Part shown: positions 14,130 through 26,735 of the stretch, in pieces
Position numbering within the stretch: position 1 is the first letter of the stretch
Layout: the number at the start of each line of letters is the position of its first letter
Assembly: GCF_001949145.1 (NCBI RefSeq)
Contig: NW_019091471.1
Coordinates: forward strand, 493,901-557,900
Source: Acanthaster planci
Lineage: Eukaryota; Echinodermata; Asteroidea; Valvatida; Acanthasteridae
DNA: 64,000 nucleotides
Reading direction: 5' to 3'
Program-made: the position numbers and the translations under genes
Notes under the pieces: model-generated
Seen by the model: the letters and a program-made list of their open reading frames with translations, nothing else
What the model was told of the DNA's origin: nothing
Database searches by the model: none

Positions 14130-16455
14130 TCGAAACCCCACAAAACAGATATATGCACACACGAGGCGCACAATGTACAAACATAATGGGTACATGTGCA
14201 TGTGGGTGTACATGTATGTATGTACATCACGTTCAGTGTTACATACATACATGTGTATATGTACACATACATGTACATACTGAGGCATTTTTAGCAGTGA
14301 AGAAATTTAACACAAATGCAGCGTTATACTCAAAATGAAAATGGGTCATTTTAAACTGAAATTTTCACCATCCAGTAGCATCATCATCCATCCTTCCAAG
14401 CCTTCTCTATCCCAAGAGATTGATGTCCTACAGCCCCAGCGCAATCTCACTGTATCATCACCACCCTCAGAAAGCAGCTTGCATCAACTTCACCATATCC
14501 GAGACTTATCCTTGAGGAGCCTGATTATTTATGGCTTGTGAAATGCATCAGATCTATTTGCAGAGTCGATGGCGGATCCAGGCACAGGCTGGCCGACAAT
14601 TTCCATCAGAATGTGATGCCTTATGCTGAGAAATTCCAACAATGCCTAAGAAAATTTACCCCAGCCACCTGATTGGTCGGTCATTGATCACATATCACTG
14701 AATAATTTGTTCCACTATTTAACTTCCAAAATATTACTGGTAGGAAGTAGTAGCAATATGTAAACACAAGTTCCATTCAGTAGTAAATAAAGTTCTATTC
14801 CACTGCAATGGAATAACACTATTCTTCCCACTGCATGTGCCCTTTCATTCAGGCAGCTTGCAAAAATAAATGTAATGTTCTGAACCACTGCACTAAACAC
14901 AATGCCCAAGTGGATAAAAATGCAACCCCCTCATTGTATCATCCTGTGGAAGTTTAATATTGGCATTCCAACAGAAATTAACAAGTGAATTCATCAATGT
15001 CATGCCTGTTACTCTCTTCCACTCTACCTGTGGTTAAATCTATCAATTATTCTTCTCAGAAGCCCCCCTCCCCCACACACACCCCTTCCAAACTGATTAT
15101 TAGGGCTGGTGCTGACTACAGAAGCACATGTGCCGGTACATGTACAAGAAGAGGCCTTCAGGAATTCCTGCTGGGCAGTTCATTTTTTTCAAATGAGTGT
15201 TTTTGTGGATGTCTTTGGGATGTCATTCAGTCACTTCAAGACTGCAAACGCAATTGGCATTGTTGTGGTTACATGTATGATTCACACCCAATCTGACACA
15301 AGCAATGATGGTAAATACTCTTCTCTTGTACAGTAATGTAGAGTCATTTTACAGCATGATGTGGTGCATTCAGGTGAACACTGAGCAAACTGCGAGCCGT
15401 TTCACAAATAAAAATGGTTACACATGTACTCAAAATTCATTAATTTTGCACTCAAGAATTATCTATTTCAAATTCAAATCAATTCAATTTCAATGCTATT
15501 TCTAATCATATTTTTGCCTGGCCTTGAGAATTAATAATCACGGTCTTGTGCAAGTATACTAACAGTACTGTACATGTAAAATTCACCCACAGCATCAACT
15601 GAAATGGCCTACATGTATGCTAAAACTCTTCAACATTTCAAGTTTTAAACTGAAAAATATGAAAGACAGTGAAAAGTAACAACATGGGGCAAAATGGAGA
15701 TGTTTTGCTTCTTGTTTGTTTTGCATATAAAAATATAGGCCTACACGTACATGTGTACATGTACCGGTACGGTACATGTACATGTACTGCAAGCACATTT
15801 TACATGAACATGTTACTTTTTCCAATCTGACTCGCAAAGGCTCAGGGACGCTAACGCTTTTGATAGTGATCCAAAGTTTGGCACAGTTTTTGTTGTAAAA
15901 AAAATAATAATAATAAAACAATAAAAAGAGCTCAAAACTAAACAAAAACCTTCACTGTAGAAACTACTAAACAACAGTACCGATATACCATATGTACATG
16001 TACATTGTACATGTACACCATAAGTGCCAGCACCAGTAGTACATGTATAGCGCATTGCCCATCAATTTTATCCACCAAGCCCTTTCTTACGCCAATGATG
16101 GTATTGGGCTGTACTGTATGAGTGTCCCATGCTTTATTTTAATTGACAAAATCACCAGACTGTGTAGGCCTAATATTAACTGCCCTACATGTACCGGTAT
16201 CACAAGAGTGGGCCACGTCAATCTCAGCAGGGGCCAAGGTCTTAAAAATAAGTTCCATTTCTAAAATTCATGAGATTGGAACACATCTTGAATGTCCCCT
16301 TGACTGAAAATGTTGAAATTACAATATGATGAAGCAGCTTGCAGACTACTCTGTGAAGAGAAATTCTTTGGAAGCTACAAGTACATGTACATACATGTAC
16401 AGTACATTGTACAAAGTATACCAGTACACGAGCATGCATATATTTCAATTCACAA
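14130..16455. other. Intergenic; no supported gene
   Basis: (ACATGT)n runs at 14190-14280 and 15746-16019, and a short AAT/TAA-rich tract at 15897-15928. No exon-like signal. Confidence 0.65.
15746..16019. repeat. (ACATGT)n arrays with TACCGGTA variants
   Basis: 15746-15788 alternates ACATGT and TACCGG units; 15992-16019 is a second array. Both unit types are self-complementary. Confidence 0.85.
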
Positions 16456-16735
16456 CGGGGAGTCGGGTTGGTGTTGTGGTTCTTTCCTCCCCTTTCACCT
16501 CTGCTGTCCGGGTTCAAATCCTGGCCCGGTCCACATGTGGATTGGGTTTTTAGTCCCTACCTGATTCTGTGGGTTTTACCCAGAATATTCCTCTGGGGGT
16601 TTCCTCCCACCTCTAAAACTGTAACTGCCTCTCATTGTCTCCTCTCTACAGGTTTGTTCAGGCTTGTGAGCTACAGTGCCTGGGGCGCTTTTGAGGAATC
16701 ATTGGTGTCATTACCAGAAATAAAAAATAATAACG
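16456..16735 (+). mobile_element. tRNA-derived SINE, copy A
   Basis: The head is tRNA-like, with a degenerate A box (TGGTGTTGTGG) and a perfect B box GTTCAAATC at 16512-16520. The body contains TTTTTAGTCCCTACC, GTGGGTTTTACCC and GTTTCCTCCCACC, and it ends in an A-rich AAATAAAAAATAATAA. A second copy in the opposite orientation lies at 31290-31530, so this is a real dispersed family. The GTTTCCTCCCACC word recalls conserved central domains of metazoan SINEs, but I cannot confirm which. Confidence 0.85.
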
Positions 16736-18757
16736 TATGGAAATGTTGATTAAATATGAAAAAAAAAACAAACAACCAAATTAACCATCTATACACTGTA
16801 GCTTCAGTGTAAAACTGCGACCTTTGGCTCAACCAATGAATAATAAATTTGCAAGAAATCATCACATAAGAAATATTGAAGTATAATAATTAAAGTATAA
16901 ACTTCTCTTAACAAGGAGAATTCAGTATATTTTTCGACTGACATATTTTAAAGCCACGAAAAAGCCACGAAAAAAAGAGCACAAAATTGACGGAAAATGA
17001 TGAGAAAAGTTTGGCTCTCTTCATTCTCTTACCGTTTAGAATCACTCTCAGTCTCACTATACCAACATCTTTGCCAGGTCTTGTATCTTTTGACCACCAA
17101 ATATTATCTTTAAGTTTGGCTGCATCAAAAATTTATAATGAGTACAATATGTTCGTTGCGAACGTCTTATTTGACAGAATTTTGATGACGTTCAAGAATT
17201 TTTGACAGAAAATGCAAGATGTTCGAGAACGCCAAAAATGCTGTCACATGTAATTCTCGAAAGTTCCATGCACGATTTTCATTTTGCCGGTTATTTTGGA
17301 GATAATTCCGCTGAAAATGAAATTAAAATTAACAACTCTGAGCATTAGATTTTCATCATGAATCGTATTTCATGTCTCGAACGTCATTTTTTTTGCGAGC
17401 ACTATTCAGAATGGCGGATTTTCTTTTGAGAAAAATTCTTCTAAAGAGAAAAATTGCGGAGCTTCACCATTCCGTGAAGGGCTCATGAATATCGAATAAA
17501 AAAGGGGGCGCACTATCTGGGTTGAAGTCAAAGGTCAAACAGGCCACGATGCAGCGAAATGTTTCTCTAATGTCACCGCGAGAGATTGATGGAAGCTGCA
17601 AAATCACCACGATCGGTATTTTGGACTGCGGTTTTCGGGAACACACTTGAAGAAAAAGTGATCGGTCCAGTCGTAAAAGGATGATGATTTGACGGTGCTT
17701 TTTGCACTTTCTTTTAAAGCTTGTGTTGTACATCGATATATGGATTTTACTCGCTTTTTTGGTAGTCAATTCCTTTTTACACCAATGACAGAATCAAATG
17801 ACATTCGCGACTGCCGACTTCGGGACCCGATTAATTGTGAGAGGTACTTTTTAATTTCATGATTATGGTTTTAATACATGTATGTGTAAATATTATCACC
17901 TTTCACCACATACATTTGTATTAATCTGTGTAAAATAACCTCGGGAATTATCACTCCTCAGTAAATTCTATTGGCCTGGATTTTAACAGGGAGTTCATGT
18001 CCCTCAAAATTGCTAACGTTCGAGACTTTAATTAACTCCAATTAAGTTGAAAGGTTGACATGGTCATCATTGTTCTAGATATGATATCGGCCATGACTTC
18101 CCTCATTACATCAAACATTGGAAATTAATTCACTGCTGTTCACTTCAGGAAAAATGAACCCCCAAAGTTGAACATTATCTAATGATCCATATTTTGAGGA
18201 ACCTGCCATATGTACATGTAGGTGTACACATGTTGTTCTGGTACATACATGTAACAATCATGACAATTACCAAGTCCTGTTCTGTGCTGTTCAAAACAGT
18301 GACAGCCATCTGCCATTTACAATGCAGTCTTTACACTTGTCCATCCACATCCAGAGCAACCCATATCCCTCCACCTTTCACTTGCCAATTTGTGACCATA
18401 ATTACTGCAACATTCCTGTGCAATGTGCAGGAGTATCACATGTACATGAAGCATGCACCTTGGTCTCTGGGAATTTTATGTGCCACACAATCTGTAATTG
18501 GCCCTGACGAAAGATCTCTGCACTAGTTCTTTACAGTGCAACCTCTACATGTACAGTGTACATAGTAAATAGTACAGGAGTCGATCAAATGTCTACAAGT
18601 GCATTGATCGTAAGCTTGTTTTTACCATAGACACATAACAAGCAATAAAAGTTTACAGTGAAACAACCATTCTGAGTATGCAGAATTGTATTCTGCAGTA
18701 CATAATATACGGTACAGACTGGATAGGGTATTTTTTCCAAATTATCATTAATACCGG

Positions 18758-18796
18758 TACCTTGTACATGTACCGGTACACGGCGGGTACAAGGTA
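18758..18796. repeat. Short hairpin around TACCGGTA
   Basis: TACCTTGTAC (18758-18767) pairs with GTACAAGGTA (18787-18796). The loop holds ATGTACCGGTACA, itself partly self-complementary. Confidence 0.6.
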
Positions 18797-19649
18797 ATAT
18801 GATACATGTAAATATGAATTCAATCATCTCTTAGTTAGATAAACTATACATGAAAACAAATTTTAATTTCAACAAGATTTATGGCATTCTGAAAGAATCA
18901 TATTATATTTAATGCAAGCTGTAATATTTGTCTCAGTCACACATTAACAAATGCATGTACTATAATATACTGGTTAAGAGGTCTGTATGCAGATATCACC
19001 AAGTTTTCCTTGAAGTGGTGAATTAGCTATCAGAATGTGACAACATGTTCTAGGAAACACTTTAGCAGGGAAAATATTGAAGCATTTGGAAAAAAATTAC
19101 AAACAAGGAAAAAAGTCATAAAAGTACCAGGAAGATTACTTATTCTTCCTCTTCCAAATGGCAGAAAGTTTTTCAGGATAATTTACATGTACGTGTATTT
19201 ACTTTGAATTAAATAATTGATTCAATTAGAAATACGGACAAGCTCCACATTTACAGCATTGAAAAGATTGTCAAAATTATTATTTTGAACTTTGTCATTC
19301 CAGCTTCTCCAATTTTGTCTAGTTAGGAGTACATGTATTTGTGTCAGCACTGTGGGAAGGAGAGGACAAAGGAAGGGCACTTGTTCTGCCGCCCCCCAAA
19401 AAAAACAACAAAACGGAACAACATAAAAAGGTAGAAAGGAAAAAGTTAAAGAGGAAATGAGGAAAAGAGATCAAAATCAACAATTTGTTTAGAATTGAGC
19501 CCCATCAATGGTTGATACCATAGTTTGTCAATTAGCTGAGGCAGGGATGGATTTGTGCTTTGTCCCTTCCTCCCCAGCCCCCTTCATCCCTGAAGATCTT
19601 TGCCCTTTCCTTCATGCGGAACCCTTTATGGAATGGGTTATGTACGCCA

Positions 19650-19674
19650 GTACATGTACATGTACGTGTACATG
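19650..19674. repeat. (ACATGT)n array
   Basis: TACATGTACATGTACGTGTACATG, close to the left end of the foldback element at 19780. Confidence 0.9.
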
Positions 19675-19779
19675 CAGGTTAGGGCTAACATTACTTTCAC
19701 ATGTATATACATGTACTTTACATTTGTAAGGTATATGGTAAGAGTTCCATTACGGACAGCACTAATTTTCCCGGATGTC

Positions 19780-20390
19780 GGTCACTTCGCCCCATTTCCA
19801 CTTCGCCCCATTGATTATCATTCATTCTGTTCTTCAGTAACAGAGCCATAGGCCTACATGTAGATGCCACAAGTAAAAACATCGACGTTTGAGTACTTTC
19901 AGAGGCCAAAACAATGCTTCCGATTTCCCGACAGCCAGACCCTAATTTTTTGGCGCGACTCTAAAATTTTAATTGGCAAGTTTAGAAATATAACAGTTTC
20001 TTCGTATATCCTTGTCGCTGTGGTAAAAACACGTGAGCAAAGCACTGGTTCCCGCCGCGCAGCACCCGTGTAAGAGAATGCGTGATGGAGTGTGGCAACC
20101 AGTCTATTCATGCCGCGGTGACCGTACATGTACACTATATGTACGTGATGAGAAATAACCCTGATGCTAGTCCAACCATATATGTATTAATTCACGATGA
20201 TGGCCAATGTAGTCAACATTAATTCAATGCTGTAGAGTTCTCAATAATATCTAGATGTTATTTGTGGAACTCCCGTCAACAATTTTTTGAAGAGGCTTGT
20301 AACACACTCGAGCATGAACGGCAAAGTGGAAATGGGACGAAGTGGAAATGGGGCGAAGTGGGGATGGGGCGAGGTGGAGACGGGGCGACC
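19780..20390. mobile_element. Foldback element with tandem-repeat arms (GGGGCGAAGTGGAAAT)
   Basis: The left arm at 19780-19813 carries two units of CACTTCGCCCCATTTC. The right arm at about 20323-20390 carries four to five inverted units (GGGGCGAAGTGGAAAT and variants), ending GGGGCGACC against a left GGTCACTTCGCCCC. The 510-bp centre has no supported gene. It shares its architecture, but not its sequence, with 13903-14129. Confidence 0.65.
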
Positions 20391-23310
20391 ATAATTGGTT
20401 TTTTTTTGTATGTTGGTTTCTAATTGTTTTGGCCTGAGCAGGAATCTTTTTTTCCTTTCTCATTTGAGGATTTTTTTAAAGGGAAATTAAGTCCGAATTC
20501 TGCATTTCAGTTGGCGCACTTGCGCAGTTGCAGTGCCTTAATGATAGAAAATGGGAGAAGCGGTACATCTGCCGTAACAACAGCCACGGCGTTTTCCAAA
20601 CAACCCCGAAAAACTTATTCTCAGAACTTGAAAATAAGAAAATTTGTTTCATTCCGAGCAGCCTTGTTAAAATCCTGCACATTCATGACATTAAAAAAAG
20701 TCCTAAGCAATGCTAGGGGCCTAGGCCGAATCAAATATTGGACATACAAAATGGATTTTATTTACAGTTGACACTATTTAAAACAATTTTCAAGGCTGTG
20801 CACGAACTAACCAATCGTGGCCTAACCTTCATGTACATATCGTGATTGAGCGACTCACCTGGCCAATTCACTGTCTACATGCAGCCAACTACGGTCTGGA
20901 CCAAACGACACACTCGCTGTCACTGGGTTTGGGGTCAGGCCGTGGTCAACAAACGCTGCCAGACTGACTCTTGTCCACTCTAACTTTGAGCCAAAAATTT
21001 GATAAATCCTTCGGAATTCAGAGAAGAGTAAGTCTGGAAAATGTCACCAAATGATCAAATATACGGCAGGTGCATGTGTGTGAGTTCCATTTCAAAGTCA
21101 CGAAGGAAAAAACAGTCATCATGACCTTTTTTTTGAAACCATCTCTCGTACACGTCCACGGTCCAACATTTAGACATCCGAAATCCCTCGACCGTACGTA
21201 CATGTACATGTAGATGTCAATGGTAGCGATTTGTGTGCACCTGTATAACCAGTAGGTCAGGTTCCCACTTTCTAGTTTTAAGGATGAAAATGTGTATAGT
21301 AAGGGTATCTGTCTAACAAAGGCCCCCCTCGCTCTAAAAATAGAGTTTTGGCCTATTCCATTTAAAAGGGGCCATGATCCAAGTACAGCATGCCAAAAGT
21401 AACCACTTTCTTAAGTTTACCAGGCATACTTTTTGAAAACAGTGTATTCTGTTAAACACTTCAATACACATACAATGTATGTTGTCATTGGTAGGGAATT
21501 CTGTGCCTAGGCCCACTTTCAGTCTGGTTGGAACCGCAGTGCAATTAACGGCTTTTTAACTCATTAAATCAGTCAGCGCTTCCCTCATCAAAGCACATTG
21601 CCTTGATAAAGAAATCCAATAAAATTCTTGAACGCATGATTTCATGCGTTCTTTTGATAAATCAAAAGATTAAAAGATAAAGTGGTATTCTTCACTTTTA
21701 GACATCTACCCCCCTCGCTTATCGATTGATCCGCCGATGAAAATGACGTGTCCTGTCATTTTCCGTCGAAAGGGGGCGGGCCAGATTTTTGCATGCTAAA
21801 CTGCATGAACACAAATGATTGAGTTTATTGAGGGCGCTATTTGCAGTTAAGGAAGCTGACTCCTATCAGCTCATTAATGTTCATCATTGCGAGTTGGTTG
21901 ATTTGTGGGTTTGGGACAATTTTTTTCATTGTTATAAGCTTGTACCAATATTTAAAAGCGATGTGGTTTGGCCCCTGTAACCAGGATGGTCCAAGTAACA
22001 TTTTTATTTCTTCAGCATCGAGCCACAATGCACATAGTGCAGAACAGTCTAAGAAGATAATTAGTATCGTTCAGTTTGGGACCTCACGATATTTTTCCTC
22101 TCTCAAAATGTGTTTAGAACACGACACCCTCGGCTTCGCCTCGAGTGCCATTTGCCCCCCCCCGTGTACAAAACCCATGGACCCCGTCATTGCAGGCAAC
22201 AATTGTTTTGTTATACCATGGTCAAAGATTTCACCGGAACGCTCTTATATCTGTAATACATGTATACGCATATTTCATTGCAAGATAAATTAAAACATTT
22301 TGACAAATTGAAACAGATGAACGGTAAAGAAGATATAAATTTCAAGGAAGATTATTGATTGTGATGTCCTTTGTTGACCGATTTTTTAATTTTTTGTAGG
22401 AGGAGAAATCTAAGACTTATTGTTCAACAGGGAAACCTGTAATTCATTAACTAATATTTGGGGTTTTGTGGAGTGGTTGAAGTTCAAGACATTTTTTACA
22501 ACATGATCCGTTGAAAGGTACTGACAAGATTGAAGAGCAGACGAGAAGATACAATGGCATGAGCGTTTTATGTAAACAACATGGACAATCGCAGCAGAAG
22601 CAGTCATCAGAGCACACTTGTGTTCCACGAGTAAAGTAGCACCTAAATTGCATGACACAAAGATCACCGTGATCCATCATTTTTTGTGGCCCGGCAACAC
22701 CGCCCGTGCGCGCGACGCGTGAATGATACTTGCACGCTTGTAACATATCACGTGGTCAGTTCGCAACCGATGAATATTCACTATCTATGACAGTGGTATA
22801 ACAAAGTAAGTTGTATGTACACGTTCGTGTATGCGATCTTACTCATGCATAATACGTAGATGAAGCCGGAGGAGAAAAAAAATCTGTTATTTATTTTTAT
22901 TTTGCCAACTTTTACAAATAATTAGAGCCAGCTCGTAAAGAATAGTATTGAAAGAACACCTATAAACAAGATGGTACGCTGTAAAAATATTACAAATTTA
23001 GTTGATAACTCCTGGCTGTTCTGTCAGACAGCATTTTTCTCGTTCCTATTGCTCACATTGAAATATATATTAAACAATTGTATTGTGTGATTAGCATTGC
23101 AATATAAACCATGCACTACACAACAGTAAAAATAGGAATCAGTGCAAATATGACCAATTAAAGAACTTAAAAGCGAAGTTCTTTTCTTTATAGGAACACG
23201 GACGAACTTTGGGGTGTCTACATGTAATTACTAATGTATTTCATAATTCTGGGGCTGCTGATAAAAATGTTCTATCCTAAATTTTATGAATCCGCAATGA
23301 AGAAACGGGC
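20391..23310. other. Intergenic; no supported gene
   Basis: Few (ACATGT)n runs (about 21196-21212). A 150-codon + frame at 21841-22293 begins with a hydrophobic stretch, but length and composition are within chance. CCCTCGGCTTCGCCTCGAG near 22127 looks like part of a repeat. Confidence 0.6.
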
Positions 23311-24110
23311 AGTCATACATCCAGTCAGCCAGGCATCCACACACCCAATCAGCCACACAGTCCCACATTCAGTTAGCCAGGCAGTCACACATCCAGTCAG
23401 TGTCTGCATGCGAACACAAACACTAAAACAAGAGTTAGTGACTGCGGAAACAACATTTTTGTTGAAATGACAGAACAAAACATGCACATACACGAACGAG
23501 TCACAAAACGCCGAATATACAGGCAAAATGACAGACGTGATCTCGCACGGGCAGGGTCGATCAAATTCTGAGGGTAAAGAGCCACCCCTGCTACCTGAAC
23601 AACAAGGAAAAACTACTCAACCTGCACATCGGGCAGTCGGACATCGAGTCAGCCGCACATCCAGTCAGCCAGGCAGTCGCACATTCATTTTGGACCTGTG
23701 TACAAACTCAAAGACTAAAAAACGGACATTAGTGACATATCACAACAAACATTTCCAAGGATGACTGACTGAACAAGCACATACAAGCATGAACTGTGCG
23801 ACGCAGACAACAATGGACAGGACACTGTGCAAACACGATCTCGCACGAGCAGGGCCAATCACCTCCTACATTTGATGCAAACTATGGGACAGAGAGAACC
23901 CAACCCCCGCGCCTTTGTGTTAGTCATTGTTATACTGGTATCTCAGGAATTCTTTTCAGACATGGGAGGGGGGAGGGTGTTAAGTAACAATAGGCTAGAG
24001 TGGTTTATAAGGGTTGGACTGTTTGGGGGTACCCCTTTGTTCCATTTCGTGCCAGATAATAACCTCCTGAGGGTAGCAAGAGCTATACCCCTGCTACCCA
24101 AACAAGAAAG
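23311..24110. repeat. Degenerate tandem duplication with CAGTCACACATC repeats
   Basis: The region starts with a 12-bp-like repeat (CAGTCANACATCCAGTCAGC, 23311-23402). Shared words then recur in the same order: CCAGTCAGCCAGGCA at 23321 and 23661; GATCTCGCACG at 23539 and 23837; GAGGGTA...CCCCTGCTACC near 23570 and 24068. The variable spacing (340, 298, about 500) indicates two old copies with later insertions and deletions. No gene seen. Confidence 0.55.
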
Positions 24111-25813
24111 GGGGCACTGAACTCGCACACCAAGCAGTCACTTGAAGACATACTTTGTTACAACTCGAGAATGAAGAGTTGTCCTACTACTTTAGCAATC
24201 ATCGATATAATGATGGCAAGTTTCTGACTTCACAATAGTCCCTAAAAGCTGTAAGACATTCTCAGAGCTATATGTCAGGCGCTGTTTGCTGTAACACGTT
24301 GAGGGAAAGATGATAGGTTTTTGTTTAAAAAAAAAAGTAAGCAGCTCATTAGCACTTAGCATACATCTGTTCACATATCCACGAATATCCACGAGCCTAG
24401 CTCGAACCATAGAGCTACAAACTCGAACCCCTACGATAAACAACAAGCAGGTTAAAGATCATCATGACTAGAGCCTATCCCGGCTAATCTGCTCGTCAGG
24501 CCCATCTTATGGTATAAAAAAAGTGGGGGCACGAGTGCTTTCCATCCCTAGGTGACCAATTTTTGCGAAGCCGCGGCGTGGGGTTTGGGGCCCGCTCGAG
24601 GGCCACTTGCTTCTGTTATTTGGCCCCAAATCTGCTTGCATTTACAAAGTGAAATAATTACAAGAATTTTAAGAACACACACCCCTAGCGCGCGTAGCGG
24701 CGCAACCACCTACCAGGGCTACCAGTCGAGTGAGATACTCCTGTTGTCCAAGGGGGCATGCGGGGAGTACGTGTATACATGTGCATGTACTGAGTCTAAA
24801 TATAATGCGCACGCATCCTATCAAGCTGTCAGGAGTAGCCGCTCAAACGCATTATGGATTTACAACATACACAAGAACATCACGTAATTTGACGCGACGT
24901 CCAAGGGTGCACTGAACCAATTCAAGCTCCATTGAAAATAGTGTAAAATCAACCAAGTTTGGAGCCTCATGGCAGGCAACTGAAGTCCCTGAGGCCTCTC
25001 GAACAAAAAACAATGTGTTGTTTGGTCCTTCAGATTTCATACAATTTTCAACTTTTAGTAGGTTAACCGATGAATTTTTTAATTATCCGCCCAAAACAAA
25101 CCCACCCCAAACAGTCAATGTTCCCAAGTCTTCCCAGCGGCCATTTTTCAAATGACATCCCTCACCTTCCGCGGGATCTTCTGACAAATTTTCAATCACA
25201 TTTTTGTCTGCTTTGCCCCCAGATGGGTGCCCCTGAATCTACAGAGATGATCCCAGGCCATACTGACACAATCCCACCATTTCTTGGCCCAGACAGACCC
25301 CTCTTTTCAAAAGAATATGTGGGGGTACTTTTTGTGCGCCTCCGCCTGGCGGAGAATTTTCCTTGAATTGGGAATCTGCACCCCAAGACCAGAAAAGATG
25401 GCGGATGATCAAGACAAATCAGGCAAAGTTTGCGTATAAACTGTGCCTTTCCAAACGTTTAAAAAACTAGCCTTTTCTGAACAAACTTAGAAAAGGTGCA
25501 GTGTAAATGTCGTGCTTATATTTTTTTTCGCGTCTCAAAAAAGTGTGGTTGTGTGTGTGTAGGGGGGGTGCCCCCAGCCCCTTCCAGTTCCGGCGCCCAA
25601 GGATGTATATATCCATTGGTCTTTCCTGTATGATACATGCAAGGTACAGATTTCCAGAAGCACGCTAGGCTAGGTATGACTTAGCCCTGGTCAATTTGGT
25701 GTTCGTCATTCATTGCTTATTCGTTGTCATTCGATGGCTTATGCCGCTAACGGCGTGCGACTCAGTTATTTAACGACTTTCGGTATGTGCTTGTTCCATC
25801 CCATTTATAGACA
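24111..25813. other. Intergenic; no supported gene
   Basis: Contains the degenerate repeat at 24913-25055 and a short GT-rich stretch near 25548. No exon recognised before the helicase fragment. Confidence 0.6.
24913..25055. repeat. Degenerate dispersed repeat, partner at 31093-31215
   Basis: AGCTCCATTGAAAATAGTGT, AAAATCA and GGAGCCTCAT here align with AGCCCCATTGAAAACAGTGT, AAAATCA and GGGGCTCCATAA at 31093-31150, in the same orientation. After that the similarity fades. Too diverged to classify. Confidence 0.4.
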
Positions 25814-26038
25814 ATGTTGGGTGTTCAACGTGGAGTTTTCCCAGATTTCTCATTAAAGTCAAAGTTCGCCTTGGCTACAATTAACGCTAGGCGAGCTGTG
25901 GCCTACACTTACTTAAAACCAATGCAAGCCTTGTGCTTCAAACATGCACCAAGTGGCGATACACTTGCAGTATTACCTACAGGCTTTGGCAAGAGCCTTA
26001 TATTTGAAATGCTGCTATTGATGGCGTCAACAAGATGA
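25814..26038 (+). pseudogene. RecQ/DEAD-like helicase fragment (Q motif and Walker A only)
   Basis: A 74-codon open frame contains LKPMQALCF (Q-motif-like) followed by TLAVLPTGFGKSLIFEML, whose TGFGKS is helicase motif I (Walker A). The combination VLPTGFGKSLIF is typical of RecQ-like helicases. No later motif (DEAH, SAT, motifs IV-VI) follows, and the frame stops right after the Walker helix at ASTR. It is therefore a truncated copy or a single orphan exon. There is no good donor next to the stop, which favours a fragment. Such helicase pieces are often multicopy and carried by mobile DNA; that origin is inference. Confidence 0.6.
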
Positions 26039-26264
26039 TCTGATGCAGTGAAGACACCATCATCAGCTGTGGATTGACCCTTGACACGTTATGTCATGCT
26101 CTATTTTTAAATGTAGTCGATACCTGACCTAAGATTTTTGTCAAGAGTCGTCGGGGAATCTTTGGACAGGGAACCAGACTAGTACTGTACCTGCGTCACG
26201 GACGTACATAAAAACCTGGAGTTGCAACGCCTTTACGGTAATTGTATGAAGAAGAAGTCAACCA

Positions 26265-26383
26265 GCGGCCATTTTACCGAGCCGAATACAAATGCGTGGG
26301 TTGGCTCCTTTCTATCGACTTCAGGAAGAACAAAGGCGGTCATTGCCAGGAAAACTTTGTATTCAGCTCGGTAAAATGGCCGC
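26265..26383. repeat. Inverted repeat, 28-bp arms
   Basis: 26265-26292 (starting GCGGCCATTTTACCGAGC) is the inverted partner of 26356-26383 with one mismatch, around a 63-base loop. First of three strong hairpins in 500 bp. Confidence 0.85.
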
Positions 26384-26480
26384 GAGTGGATTCAATGGTC
26401 TCTATAAGCTGATTAAGGGCATTGCGAGTCCAGATTTTATCATAAAGTACACGTCCGCACGTACCTGCATACATTGCAAA

Positions 26481-26576
26481 ATCAAGGTGAAGAGCGACCT
26501 CACGTGGTCTCAGAAATAGGGAAATCAGACAATTTGCATATATCCTAGACCGCGTGAGGTCGCTCTTCGCCTTGAT
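26481..26576. repeat. Inverted repeat, 30-bp arms with 36-base loop
   Basis: 26481-26510 (ATCAAGGTGAAGAGCGACCT...) pairs with 26547-26576. The only two differences would be G-U pairs in RNA read from the + strand, so the transcript would form an unbroken 30-pair stem. The stem is longer than a canonical microRNA precursor and may be a foldback element. Confidence 0.85.
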
Positions 26577-26658
26577 TTCGAGCGGCTGGTGCGCTGCCGG
26601 CCCTGCGACGAATAACGAACGCCTTGACCAAGGCCAGGGCCGTGTCCGAAACGGGCTT

Positions 26659-26735
26659 CCAGAGCTACGGCTAGGTCTATTGTCTGCGCGTCCCCATGCA
26701 TTTCCAATGGAGTGAATACCAAGACCTAGCTCTGG
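26659..26735. repeat. Inverted repeat near a GTGTCCGAAACGGG motif
   Basis: CCAGAGCT...AGGTCT (26659-26678, with a six-base insertion) is the inverted partner of AGACCTAGCTCTGG (26722-26735). Third hairpin of this cluster. Confidence 0.5.

Larger units (their letters stand above)
16736..19779. other. Intergenic; no supported gene
   Basis: 16.8-18.2 kb is almost free of (ACATGT)n. A 101-codon - strand frame (17464-17769) lacks any known motif. The repeat returns after 18.2 kb. Confidence 0.6.

Noticed and set aside
17464-17769. 101-codon - frame with basic N-terminus
   Set aside because: No homology recognised and no splice-site context; chance length.
21841-22293. 150-codon + frame with hydrophobic N-terminus
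   Set aside because: An open frame of this length is expected by chance in 64 kb; the rest shows no motif or signal of coding.
22447-22746. Cys-rich 99-codon - frame
   Set aside because: No cysteine spacing of a known family, no signal peptide, and a competing frame overlaps it.
24360-24446. tRNA-like GTTCGAG words on the - strand
   Set aside because: A-box and B-box order and spacing are wrong; no cloverleaf.
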